Positions 1 to 8,390 of a DNA stretch of 64,000 nt are shown in pieces. The stretch is from assembly GCA_963720705.1 (NCBI GenBank), contig CAVRGJ010000002.1, positions 124,001 to 188,000 of the forward strand, read 5' to 3'. The first letter of the stretch is position 1, and each line of letters opens with the position of its first letter. A program made the position numbers and the translations under genes. This DNA comes from DASWJZ01 sp963720705 (lineage in GTDB: Bacteria > Pseudomonadota > Alphaproteobacteria > Rhizobiales > Afifellaceae). Below the pieces are notes generated by a model. That model was not told the origin of the DNA and searched no databases. It saw only the letters and a list, made by a program, of their open reading frames with translations.

Positions 1-849
1 GCATTCGCCTACCACCGCCCGAAATCCGTCAATGAAGCCGTCGCGTTGCTTGCCGACCTCGGCGAGGACGCGCGCCCGCTCGGCGGCGGCCACAGCCTTA
101 TTCCCCTGATGAAACTCAGGCTCGCCGCACCGTCGCATCTCGTCGACCTCGGCGGCATCGCCGACCTGAAGAAGATTCGCGAGGACGGCGGCGACATCGT
201 GATAGGGGCGGGCGTCACCCAGCACGAGGTCATCGGCTCGGACCTTCTCTCGTCGAAGGTGCCGCTCCTCGCCGAGGCGGCGCGGCAGATCGCCGACCCG
301 CAGGTGCGCTATCTTGGCACGCTCGGCGGCAACGTCGCGAACGGCGACCCCGGCAACGACATGCCGGCGGTCATGATGGCGCTGAACGCCGCGTATGAGC
401 TGACGGGCAAGAGCGGTTCGCGCAAGGTCGCGGCGCGCGCATTCTATAACGGCACCTACGACACCGCGCTGAAGCCAGGTGAGATTGTTTCTGCGATCCG
501 CATTCCGGCGCCGGGGAAGCACGGCTACGCCTACGAGAAGCTGAAGCGGAAGGTCGGCGACTACGCCACCGCCGCGGCGGCCGTGGTGCTGACCTTTGAG
601 GGCGGCAAAGTGGGCACGTGCGCGATCGGCCTCACCAATGTTGCCGACAAGCCGCTCTTCGCCGAGGAGGCGGGGAAGATCATTGCCGGCTCGGCGCTCG
701 ACGCCGCCACCGTGAAGAAAGCGGTCGCCGCCGCCGAAGCGATCACGTCGCCCGCCTCCGATCGCCGCGGCACGCCGCAATACCGCACCAAGATGGCCGG
801 TGTGATGCTCACCCGCGCGCTCGCCCGCGCCAAATCCCGCGCCGCGTGA
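1..849 (+). CDS. coxM: Aerobic CO dehydrogenase, FAD-binding medium subunit (5' end outside window)
   Basis: FAD-carrying subunit of the molybdenum-copper CO dehydrogenase; it passes electrons from the iron-sulfur subunit to the quinone pool. The reading frame is open from base 1 (AFAYHRPKS...), so only a few N-terminal codons appear to be missing. The flavin-binding segments are visible: GGGHSLIP at about codons 28-35 and the LGTLGGNVANGDPGNDMPA stretch near codon 105. It is followed after 11 bp by coxS and then coxL, the M-S-L order of Oligotropha carboxidovorans. Xanthine dehydrogenase FAD subunits are related, but the partner CoxL has the CODH-specific loop, so the CODH assignment is secure. 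Confidence 0.95.
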   Translation, partial: AFAYHRPKSVNEAVALLADLGEDARPLGGGHSLIPLMKLRLAAPSHLVDLGGIADLKKIREDGGDIVIGAGVTQHEVIGSDLLSSKVPLLAEAARQIADPQVRYLGTLGGNVANGDPGNDMPAVMMALNAAYELTGKSGSRKVAARAFYNGTYDTALKPGEIVSAIRIPAPGKHGYAYEKLKRKVGDYATAAAAVVLTFEGGKVGTCAIGLTNVADKPLFAEEAGKIIAGSALDAATVKKAVAAAEAITSPASDRRGTPQYRTKMAGVMLTRALARAKSRAA

Positions 850-860
850 GGGAGACGGAA

Positions 861-1361
861 ATGGCAAAAACACAGATTTCGTTCACGCTGAACGGCAAGA
901 CGATCGAGGCGCTGGTCGAGCCGCGCACGCTGCTCATCCATTTCCTCCGCGACGATCTTCGCCTGACCGGCCCGCATATCGGCTGCGAGACGACGCATTG
1001 CGGCGCCTGCACCGTCGATCTCGACGGCAAGTCGGTGAAGTCCTGCACGGTCTTCGCCGTGCAAGCCGACGGCGCCGAGGTTCTGACCATCGAAGGGATG
1101 GCGCAGGCCGACGGTTCGCTGCATCCGCTGCAGCAGGCATTCCGCGAGCATCACGGGCTGCAATGCGGCTTCTGCACGCCGGGCATGATCACTCGCGCTT
1201 ACCGGTTCCTCAAGGAGAACCCCAATCCGACCGAGGACGAGATCCGCATGGGTATCTCCGGCAATCTTTGCCGCTGCACCGGCTATCAGAACATCGTGAA
1301 GGCGATCCAGGCCGCCGCGGCCGAGATGGCCGGTGGTCAAATCAAGGAGGCGGCAGAATGA
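861..1361 (+). CDS. coxS: Aerobic CO dehydrogenase, [2Fe-2S] small subunit
   Basis: Iron-sulfur subunit that relays electrons between the Mo-Cu site of CoxL and the FAD of CoxM. The 166-residue protein begins at an ATG 11 bp after coxM, behind GGGAGACGG. The plant-ferredoxin-type cluster ligands are C42, C47, C50 and C62 (GC-x4-CGAC-x11-C). The C-terminal helical domain carries the second cluster in QCGFCTPGM and NLCRCTGY. The length matches the family. The stop overlaps the start of coxL (ATGA), which indicates translational coupling. Confidence 0.96.
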   Translation: MAKTQISFTLNGKTIEALVEPRTLLIHFLRDDLRLTGPHIGCETTHCGACTVDLDGKSVKSCTVFAVQADGAEVLTIEGMAQADGSLHPLQQAFREHHGLQCGFCTPGMITRAYRFLKENPNPTEDEIRMGISGNLCRCTGYQNIVKAIQAAAAEMAGGQIKEAAE

Positions 1362-3778
1362 ACGCCGTAACGGAAACTTCGGAAGCCCGCGCCGAGAAGC
1401 TCGAAGGTATCGGCTGCAAGCGCAAGCGTGTCGAGGACGTCCGCTTCACGCAGGGCAAGGGCAATTATGTCGACGATCTGAACCTTCCCGGAATGCTTTA
1501 CGGCGATCTCGTGCGCTCGCCCTATGCGCACGCGCGCGTCAAAAGCATCGATACGACTAAGGCGTCGGCGGTGCCGGGCGTCGTCGCCGTGATCACGGCG
1601 GAGACGCTCAAGACCGTCAACCTCGCCTGGATGCCGACGCTTGCAGGCGACGTGCAGATGGTGCTCGCCGACGGCAAGGTGCTTTTCCAGAACCAGGAGG
1701 TGGCCTTCGTCATCGCGGAGAACCGGCAGGCGGCGGCCGACGCGGTCGAGCTCGTCGAGGTCGACTACGAGGCGCTTCCCGTCAACGTCGATCCGCTCAA
1801 AGCGATGGACGCGAACGCGCCGGTGATCCGCGAGGACATCAAGGACAAGAAGGAAGGCGCGCACGGCCCGCGTAAGCATCCAAACCACATCTTCGCCTGG
1901 GAGGCGGGCGACAAGGTGGCGGCGGATACGGCGTTCAAGAACGCTGAGGTGACGATCAAGGAGTTCATCCAGTATCCGCGCGTGCATCCGTGCCCGCTCG
2001 AGACCTGCCAGTGCGTCGCCTCCTTCGACAAGATCAAAGGCGAGCTGACGCTTTGGGGCACCTTCCAGGCGCCGCACGTCATCCGCACGGTCGGTTCGCT
2101 GATCTCGAAGATTCCGGAGCACAAGATCCACGTCATCGCGCCCGATATCGGCGGTGGCTTCGGCAACAAGGTCGGCGCCTATTCCGGCTATATCTGCGCG
2201 ATTGTCGCCTCGATCGTCACCGGAAGGCCAGTGAAGTGGGTTGAGGATCGGATCGAAAATCTGTCGACCACGGCGTTCGCGCGCGACTTCCACATGACAG
2301 CAGAGATCGCCGCCACGAAGGACGGCCGCATCACCGGGCTTCGCGTCTATACGATCGCCGACCACGGCGCCTTCGACGCCTGCGCCAACGCGACGAAGTG
2401 GCCGGCCGGGCTCTTCTCGATCGTGTCGGGCTCCTACGACATCCCGGCGGCCTATTGCCTTGTCGACGGCGTCTACACCAACAAGGCTCCGGGCGGCGTC
2501 GCCTATCGCTGCTCGTTCCGCGTGACGGAGGCGGCCTATCTGATCGAGCGCGCGATCGACATCCTGGCGCAGAAGCTCAAGATGGATCCGGCCGAACTGC
2601 GCATGAAGAACCTGATCAAGCGCGAGCAGTTCCCCTACACTTCGGCGTTCGGCTGGCAGTACAATTCCGGCGACTACGAGACGGCGCTTAAGAAGGCGAT
2701 GGACTCGGTCGGCTACCAGAAGCTTCGCGCCGAGCAGAAGACGAAGCAGGAGGCCTTCAGGCGCGGCGAGACGCGCGAACTGATGGGAATCGGCGTCGCC
2801 TTCTTCACCGAGATCGTCGGCGCCGGCCCGAGCCGAGCCTGCGACATTCTCGGCATCGCCATGTTCGATTCCGCCGAGATACGCATCCATCCGACCGGCA
2901 CTGGCATTTGCCGCCTCGGCACCAAGAGCCAAGGGCAGGGGCACGAGACAACCTACGCGCAGATCATCGCGACCGAGCTCGGCATCGCCGCAGACGGCAT
3001 CACGGTCGAAGAAGGCAACACCGACACCGCGCCTTACGGTCTCGGCACATACGGCTCGCGCTCGACGCCCGTCTCCGGCGCGGCGACGGCGATGGCCTGT
3101 CGGAAGATCAAGGCGAAGGCGCAGATGATCGCCGCTTACATGCTCGAAGTGCACGACGACGATCTCGAATGGGACGTCGACCGCTTCCGCGTGAAGGGCA
3201 ATCCCGAGCGCTTCAAGACCATGACGGAGCTTGCCTGGGCGGCCTATCACGAGGTGCCGGCCGGCATGGAGCCGGGGCTTGAGGCGGTGAACTACTACGA
3301 CCCGCCGAACTTCACCTTCCCGTTCGGCGCCTACATCTGCGTTCTCGATATCGACGTCGATACCGGCGAGACCAAGATCAGGCGCTTCTACGCGCTCGAC
3401 GATTGCGGCACGCGCATCAACCCGATGATCATCGAGGGGCAGGTGCATGGCGGGCTGACGGAAGCCTTCGGTATCGCCATGGGACAGGAGATTTTCTACG
3501 ACGAGACCGGCAACGTGTTGACTGCCTCGCTGCAGGATTACTTCCTGCCGACTGCCGTCGAGACGCCGAAATGGGAGACCGACTGGACGACGACGCCTTC
3601 GCCGCATCATCCGATCGGCGCGAAGGGCGTTGGCGAGAGCCCGAACGTCGGCGGCGTTCCGTGCTTCTCAAACGCGGTGAACGATGCGTTCGCGTTCCTC
3701 GGCTCGACCCACATCCAGATGCCGCACGATTCCTGGCGCACCTGGGAGGCGGCGGAGAAATTGGGGCTGCACACCTAG
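1358..3778 (+). CDS. coxL: Form I aerobic CO dehydrogenase, Mo-Cu large subunit
   Basis: Catalytic subunit that oxidises CO to CO2 at the Mo-S-Cu centre with the molybdopterin-cytosine-dinucleotide cofactor. It has 806 residues. The decisive motif is AYRCSFR at about 382-388, with the copper-binding Cys at 385; this is the form I signature, whereas form II and xanthine dehydrogenases have other loops. The base catalyst Glu is in GVGESP (E760). The start is chosen at the ATG overlapping the coxS stop. MocoBD-type segments (GGGFGNK, GQGHETTYAQI) are intact. Downstream coxDEF-like genes are needed to assemble the Cu-S-Mo cluster. The organism is therefore a probable CO oxidiser, although two accessory genes are frameshifted in this assembly. 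Confidence 0.97.
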   Translation: MNAVTETSEARAEKLEGIGCKRKRVEDVRFTQGKGNYVDDLNLPGMLYGDLVRSPYAHARVKSIDTTKASAVPGVVAVITAETLKTVNLAWMPTLAGDVQMVLADGKVLFQNQEVAFVIAENRQAAADAVELVEVDYEALPVNVDPLKAMDANAPVIREDIKDKKEGAHGPRKHPNHIFAWEAGDKVAADTAFKNAEVTIKEFIQYPRVHPCPLETCQCVASFDKIKGELTLWGTFQAPHVIRTVGSLISKIPEHKIHVIAPDIGGGFGNKVGAYSGYICAIVASIVTGRPVKWVEDRIENLSTTAFARDFHMTAEIAATKDGRITGLRVYTIADHGAFDACANATKWPAGLFSIVSGSYDIPAAYCLVDGVYTNKAPGGVAYRCSFRVTEAAYLIERAIDILAQKLKMDPAELRMKNLIKREQFPYTSAFGWQYNSGDYETALKKAMDSVGYQKLRAEQKTKQEAFRRGETRELMGIGVAFFTEIVGAGPSRACDILGIAMFDSAEIRIHPTGTGICRLGTKSQGQGHETTYAQIIATELGIAADGITVEEGNTDTAPYGLGTYGSRSTPVSGAATAMACRKIKAKAQMIAAYMLEVHDDDLEWDVDRFRVKGNPERFKTMTELAWAAYHEVPAGMEPGLEAVNYYDPPNFTFPFGAYICVLDIDVDTGETKIRRFYALDDCGTRINPMIIEGQVHGGLTEAFGIAMGQEIFYDETGNVLTASLQDYFLPTAVETPKWETDWTTTPSPHHPIGAKGVGESPNVGGVPCFSNAVNDAFAFLGSTHIQMPHDSWRTWEAAEKLGLHT

Positions 3779-3948
3779 CCGGACGCAAGCGCCATGATGT
3801 GCTGCGGAGGGCATGGCGAAGCGCTGCTGCTGCTCCTACCTAAGGAGCCAGGAGGGCATTGCATTCGCCGCGCCTTCAGTCGGATGATCGGGTTGGCAAG
3901 CTCGACGTGGAAGTCACGGCTAAAGCAGGGAGCCGGCTTCAATGTTTG

Positions 3949-4041
3949 TCGTCATGCCCGGACTTGATCCGGGCATCCATTCCGTGACGTTGCGGCCATT
4001 CGCGAGCGCAACGGAATGGATTCAAGCCCGGCAATGACGAC
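3949..4041. repeat. Dispersed palindromic repeat element
   Basis: A long imperfect palindrome lies in the 290-bp coxL-coxD gap. The left arm contains GTCATGCCCGGACTTGATCC and CATTCCGT. The right arm contains ACGGAATGG, then a CAAGCCCGG segment and ATGACGAC. Elements of this type, with CGTCATGCCCG ends, are widespread intergenic repeats in Hyphomicrobiales. No reading frame in the gap looks coding. It may form an mRNA hairpin between coxMSL and coxD. Confidence 0.75.
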
Positions 4042-4068
4042 AGTCACGAAGGGCGGAGTTGGTCGCCG

Positions 4069-4963
4069 ATGAACGCACGCATACCGCTCTCGCGTGAAGA
4101 CATTGCCTCTCGTCTCGCCGAAGCCGGCTACATCGCCGACCGCGATCTTTCCACCGCGCTGTGGCTGATGGATTATCTCGGCCGGCCGCTTCTGATCGAA
4201 GGGGAGGCGGGTGTCGGCAAGACCGAGGTCGCAAAGGCGCTCGCCGAAGTCCACAAGACCGAGCTGATCCGCCTCCAATGCTACGAAGGTCTCGACCAGA
4301 ACGCGGCGCTCTACGAGTGGAACTACCAGCGCCAGCTGCTCGCCATCAAGGCGCGCGAGGGCGCGGGCGAGGATCCGGAGAGCGTCGAGGAGCACATCTT
4401 CTCCGAGAGATATCTGCTCGAGCGTCCACTGCTTGCCGCGATTCGCCGGCTGACGCCGCCGGTGCTTCTGATCGACGAGGTCGATCGCGCCGACGAGGAA
4501 TTCGAGGCGTTCCTGCTGGAGCTGCTCTCTGATTTCCAGGTCTCGATCCCCGAGCTCGGCACCGATGAATGCGATCTCGATCCCGCGCGTCGTGCTGACT
4601 TCGAACGCGACGCGCGAGCTTTCCGACGCGCTGCGCCGCCGCTGCCTCTATCATTATCTCGATTTCCCCGAAGTCGACCGCGAGGCGCGCATTCTTTTGA
4701 CGCGGCTCCCGAACATCGATTCGAACCTCGCGCAGCAGATCGCGCGCATGGTCGCGGCGGTGCGCAAGGAGGATTTGCGCAAGGTGCCGGGTATTGCCGA
4801 GACGCTCGATTGGGCGGCGACGCTGGTCGGGCTTGGCGTGCACGACCTCCGCCAGGAGCCGGAGGCGGTGCAGGAGACACTGATCTGTCTCTTGAAGACA
4901 CACGAGGACCGCGCCAACGTGACCCGCGAAGTGACCGAGCGCCTGCTCGGCAAGGTGGCGTGA
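4069..4963 (+). pseudogene. coxD: CoxD, AAA+ MoxR-type ATPase for CODH maturation (frameshifted)
   Basis: CoxD is the ATPase chaperone that helps insert sulfur and copper into the CODH active site. The first frame gives about 165 residues, with Walker A GEAGVGKT (45-52) and Walker B LLIDEVDRAD (about 133-142). Homology to the family then continues in the next frame from base 4565, with SIPRVVLTSNATREL and DALRRRCLYHY (sensor and arginine-finger regions) to the stop at 4963. Removing one G near 4562-4564 joins the frames into about 297 residues, the normal CoxD length. It is either a real null allele or a sequence error; the otherwise perfect family match favours the latter. Confidence 0.85.
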
Positions 4964-4987
4964 CAGTGCCCTGGGTCTGCGACAGTG

Positions 4988-5151
4988 CGTCCTTCGAGGC
5001 TCGCCGCTATGCGGCTCGCACCTCAGGATGAGGAGGTTGGTAGTTGCCGCGAACGCTTGATAGTCCTCTGGCCTTTGCGGAGCCCGCTCACGCCCCTCAT
5101 CCTGAGGTGCGAGGCCGTGAGCTTGTCGAACGGCTGAGCCTCGAAGGACGC
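4988..5151. repeat. Inverted pair of Rhizobiales-type intergenic repeats
   Basis: Two copies face each other between coxD and coxE. One spans about 4988-5034 (GTCCTTCGAGGCTCGC, then CACCTCAGGATGAGG). The other spans about 5092-5151 (CCTCATCCTGAGGTGCGAG, then GCCTCGAAGGACG). The second is an approximate reverse complement of the first. Because the right copy lies in the open frame upstream of coxE, I place the coxE start downstream of it at 5179. Confidence 0.7.
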
Positions 5152-5178
5152 GGCGACGTTCATCCCATCGGCGAGACG

Positions 5179-6319
5179 ATGCGGACGAAGCTCGCCGGCT
5201 TCGTGGCGACGCTGCGCGACAATGGCTTCACGGTTGGGATGGCGGAATCGCGCGATGCGCTCTCGCTGCTCGCTTCGCCGGCAGCGCGCCGTCGGGCGAC
5301 GCTTGGGCCGGCGTTTCGCGCGCTCTTCTCCGCCGACCACTCCGACTTCGCGCGCTTCGACGAGATATTCTCCGCATATTGGACGGGGCACCACGTGCAC
5401 ACGCGGGCGAGGGTGTCCGGCATGCCGAAGACGTCAGGCAAGGAGCAGCCAAAGACGCCGCGCCATGGGGAATCCGCGAACGCCGATGCCACCGAGCTCC
5501 GCTCCGGCGGCGATGGCGCCGCAACCGGCGAAGGCCGTGCGCGCCGCGAAGGCGCGACGAGCGTCGAGGCGCTGAAATCCGCCGACATCCGCCACGTCGT
5601 CGATCCGGAGGCGATCGCGAAGACGCACGCGCTCGCCGCCCGCCTCGCCAAGCGCATGCGCGCACGGCTCGTGCGGCGCGAGCGGGCGCGTCGGCAGGGC
5701 CGCCGTCTCGACATCCGCCGCACCATCCACCGCAGCGTCTCGCACGGCGGCACGCCGGTCGAGTTGCTCTGGCGGAAGCGCAAGGAGAAGCCGCTCCGCC
5801 TCGTCGTGCTTCTCGACGCGTCGGGCTCGATGAGCCTCTACACAGCGTTCTTCGTGCGCTTCCTGCATGGCGTCGTCGACAATTTCCACGAGGCGGAAGC
5901 CTTCGTCTTTCACACGCGCCTTGCGCATGTCTCGTCCTCACTTCGCGACCGCAACGTCACGCGCGCAGTGGAAAAGCTTGCGCTGATGGCGCAGGGGATC
6001 GGCGGCGGCACGCGCATCGGCGAGAGTTCTTGCGACCTTCAACCGCTGGCACGCCGAGCGCGTCATCAATTCGCGCAGCGTCGTGATGATCGTGTCGGAC
6101 GGCTACGACACCGGCGAGCCGGAGCGGCTTTCAAACGAGATGCGGCGGCTGCGCCGCCGCTGCCGCCGCATCGTCTGGCTCAATCCGCTGATCGGCTGGC
6201 GCGACTACGAGCCGTCGGCGCGCGGCATGCAGGCGGCGCTCCCTTACGTTGACCTCTTCGCGCCGGCGCACAATCTCGAGAGCCTCGCCGCGCTCGAGCC
6301 GTATCTTGCGAGGATTTGA
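5179..6319 (+). pseudogene. coxE: CoxE, VWA-domain CODH maturation protein (frameshifted)
   Basis: CoxE is the von Willebrand factor A partner of the CoxD ATPase in Mo-Cu cluster assembly. An ATG at 5179 (MRTKLAGFVATL) avoids translating the upstream repeat. The MIDAS motif DASGS is at about 213-217. The frame is coherent to GGGTRIGES and then breaks near base 6027, where an extra T converts the expected ESLATFNRW into an unrelated sequence. The true C-terminus continues in the next frame from about 6030 (VVMIVSDGYDTGEPERL) to the stop at 6319. Joined, the product is about 379 residues. The open frame alone would run on to 6252 with a nonsense C-terminus. Confidence 0.83.
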
Positions 6320-6349
6320 GATGGGCTCGCGACACCTGCAGCGCTATCA

Positions 6350-6441
6350 CCCTCGGGCGGAGCGCAGCGGAGACCCGAGGGCCCAGAGAGCAAAGGCCAT
6401 CGGACCTGGGTCCTCGGATCGCGCTACCGCGCGTCCGAGGA
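6350..6441. repeat. Double hairpin repeat upstream of coxF
   Basis: Two hairpins fill most of the coxE-coxF gap. The first pairs CCCTCGGG (6350-6357) with CCCGAGGG (6374-6381). The second pairs TCCTCGGA (6411-6418) with TCCGAGGA (6434-6441). The sequence resembles the other dispersed repeats in this cluster. It has no terminator-like T run. Confidence 0.6.
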
Positions 6442-6466
6442 TGACATTGAAATGTGAGCTGATGCC

Positions 6467-7303
6467 ATGAACAAGGCCAACGATATTCTCGATCACATCT
6501 CCGCTCTGAAGGCGAAGGGCGAGCGCTTCGCGCTTGCGACCGTCGTCAGAACCGTCGCGGCGACTGCCGCCAAGGCCGGCGCCAAGGCGATCATCCTCCC
6601 CGACGGCTCGGTTTCCGGCGGATGGATCGGCGGCGGCTGCGCCCGCGCCGCGGTGGTGAAGGCGGCGCGCGAGGCGCTCGCCGACGGTCAGACGCGGCTC
6701 GTCTCCGTCGAGCCGCCCGACGTGCTGCAGGCGAAGGGCATCGCCGCCGGCGAGGAGCGGGAGGGCGTGCGCTTCGCCAAGAACATGTGCCCGAGCAAGG
6801 GCACGATGGACATCTTCGTGGAGCCGGTGCTGCCGCGGCCGGAGATCGTGCTCTGCGGGTCGAGTCCCGTCGCGCAGGCGCTCGCCGACCTCGGCCGGCG
6901 CCTGGGATTTGCGATCACCGCCTGCGCGCCGAGCGAGGAGCAGGCCGCCTTCGGCGACGTCGACCGGCGGATCGAAGGCTACACGCTTCCCGTCGAAGGC
7001 GACGGCGCACGCTTCGTCGTCGTCTCTACGCAAGGGCGGGGCGACGAGGCGGCACTCCGCGCCGCGCTCTCCATCGAGGCCGAGTACGTCGCGTTCGTCG
7101 GGAGCGGGAAGAAGGCGGCGACGCTCCGCGCCAAGCTCGCGGGCGAAGGCGTGAAACCGGAGGCGCTGGCAAGGCTCAAGTCGCCGGCCGGCCTCAACCT
7201 CGGCGCGATCACCCCGGAGGAAATCGCGCTTTCCATCCTCGCCGAAATCGTGGAACGCCGCCGTTCGCGGCAGGCTGCTGCACAGGGCGAACGCCCGGCC
7301 TGA
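6467..7303 (+). CDS. coxF: XdhC/CoxF-family molybdenum enzyme maturation protein
   Basis: XdhC-like proteins deliver or sulfurate the molybdenum cofactor of Mo hydroxylases. The 278-residue protein shows the XdhC N-terminal block (FALATVVRTVAATAAKAGAKA), SGGWIGGGCARAAVV, and a Rossmann-like C-terminal domain starting near EIVLCGSSPVAQALADLGR. It ends with the family-typical GLNLGAITPEEIALSILAEIV. It is the third accessory gene behind coxMSL in the order D-E-F. The symbol coxF rests on position; CoxI is a close homologue, and only a phylogeny would separate them. Confidence 0.85.
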   Translation: MNKANDILDHISALKAKGERFALATVVRTVAATAAKAGAKAIILPDGSVSGGWIGGGCARAAVVKAAREALADGQTRLVSVEPPDVLQAKGIAAGEEREGVRFAKNMCPSKGTMDIFVEPVLPRPEIVLCGSSPVAQALADLGRRLGFAITACAPSEEQAAFGDVDRRIEGYTLPVEGDGARFVVVSTQGRGDEAALRAALSIEAEYVAFVGSGKKAATLRAKLAGEGVKPEALARLKSPAGLNLGAITPEEIALSILAEIVERRRSRQAAAQGERPA

Positions 7304-7403
7304 GGGTTCCTGCCGAACGTCGGCGCGGCCGGAAGTCGCACGACGGGGCTTCGCGCCGGGCTGCGGGTCGGCTATTGCCTGTGCCCGAGCAACAAGACCA
7401 GCC

Positions 7404-8390
7404 ATGGACATGAAGACCCTCGACAAGAAGCTCGCCGCGATCCGCTCCGGCGCTTACAAGCCCACGGACTTCATCATCGCCGACGCGAAGGACGGCGACA
7501 TCGGCTTCGGCGTCATGGCGCCGGGACCCGATCCCGAAGATGCGAGCCGCCCGAAGCCGCGCGCCGCGCATCTTGAGGCGATCCGCGAGATGACGCGCTC
7601 CGGTCTCGTCGACATCATGCTGCTCTCCGCGTCGTCGGCGGAGCGGCTGTCGGAGGAGGGGCTCTTCAAGAAGAGCAAGGTGACGCCGGCGATCAGGCTA
7701 AACGACACGACCGACATTTGGTCGGCGCGCGGCGGTCGCTACAAGGAGGAGCCATCGCGCCACCACCGCACCGCGCGTGTCGATCAGGCGCGGAAGCACG
7801 TGGACCTCGGGCTCTATTCGATCACCTTCTCGAATAGCCGTGACATCGATGCGGAGAACGCCGAGGCCTACTCGGCCTTCCGCGCCGAGGCGGCTGCCCA
7901 CAAGATGCGGCACTTCCTCGAGGTCTTCAATCCGGCCTTCGACATCCGCCTCGCCGGCGGCGCCGATATCGGCAGCTTCATCAACGACAATATCGTGCGC
8001 ACCCTTGCCGGCGTCATGCGCGCCGACAATCCGCATTTCCTGAAGCTGCAATACAACGGCCCGCGCGCCATGGAGGAGCTTGCCGGCTATGATCCGGAGC
8101 GGCTCGTCGTCGGCATCCTCGGCGGCGCCAAGGGCACGACCCGCGACACCTTCGAGCTGATCGCGCAGGCGGAGCGCCACGGTGCGCGCGTCGCGCTCTT
8201 TGGACGCAAGATCAATCTCGCCGAAGACCCGATCGCGCTCGTTACTTTCATGCGCGCAGTGGTCGAGAAGGCGATCGGCCCCGAGGAAGCGGTCAAGGCC
8301 TATCACGACGGCGTGAAGAAGAGCGGAAAGAAACCGACGCTTCCGCTCGCCAAGGACCGACTGATCACCGAGCCGGCTTTGAAGGTGTAG
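7404..8390 (+). CDS. Aldolase-like TIM-barrel protein of a sugar island
   Basis: A 328-residue protein without an obvious named family. The pattern is that of a class I (DhnA/LacD-like) aldolase barrel: ILGGAKGTTRDTFELIAQAERHGARVALFGRKIN followed by DPIALVTFMRAVV recalls the phosphate-binding end of such aldolases, and HLEAIREMTRSGLVDIMLLS an early strand. It begins 100 bp after coxF, and its 3' end overlaps the convergent FGGY kinase by 26 bp. With the kinase, FrcBCA-type transporter and AGE isomerase it suggests an isomerise-phosphorylate-cleave sugar route. The function is inference; no Schiff-base lysine can be assigned with confidence. Confidence 0.6.
   Translation: MDMKTLDKKLAAIRSGAYKPTDFIIADAKDGDIGFGVMAPGPDPEDASRPKPRAAHLEAIREMTRSGLVDIMLLSASSAERLSEEGLFKKSKVTPAIRLNDTTDIWSARGGRYKEEPSRHHRTARVDQARKHVDLGLYSITFSNSRDIDAENAEAYSAFRAEAAAHKMRHFLEVFNPAFDIRLAGGADIGSFINDNIVRTLAGVMRADNPHFLKLQYNGPRAMEELAGYDPERLVVGILGGAKGTTRDTFELIAQAERHGARVALFGRKINLAEDPIALVTFMRAVVEKAIGPEEAVKAYHDGVKKSGKKPTLPLAKDRLITEPALKV

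Noticed and set aside
1337..3610. A 757-codon open frame antisense to coxL
   Set aside because: High GC makes long antisense frames common; its translation is Arg/Asp/His-rich without domains, while coxL on the other strand is a textbook enzyme.
1..3778. Xanthine or other purine dehydrogenase, which would link to the purine island
   Set aside because: CoxL has the AYRCSFR loop of form I CO dehydrogenase and the neighbours are coxD/E/F-like genes.
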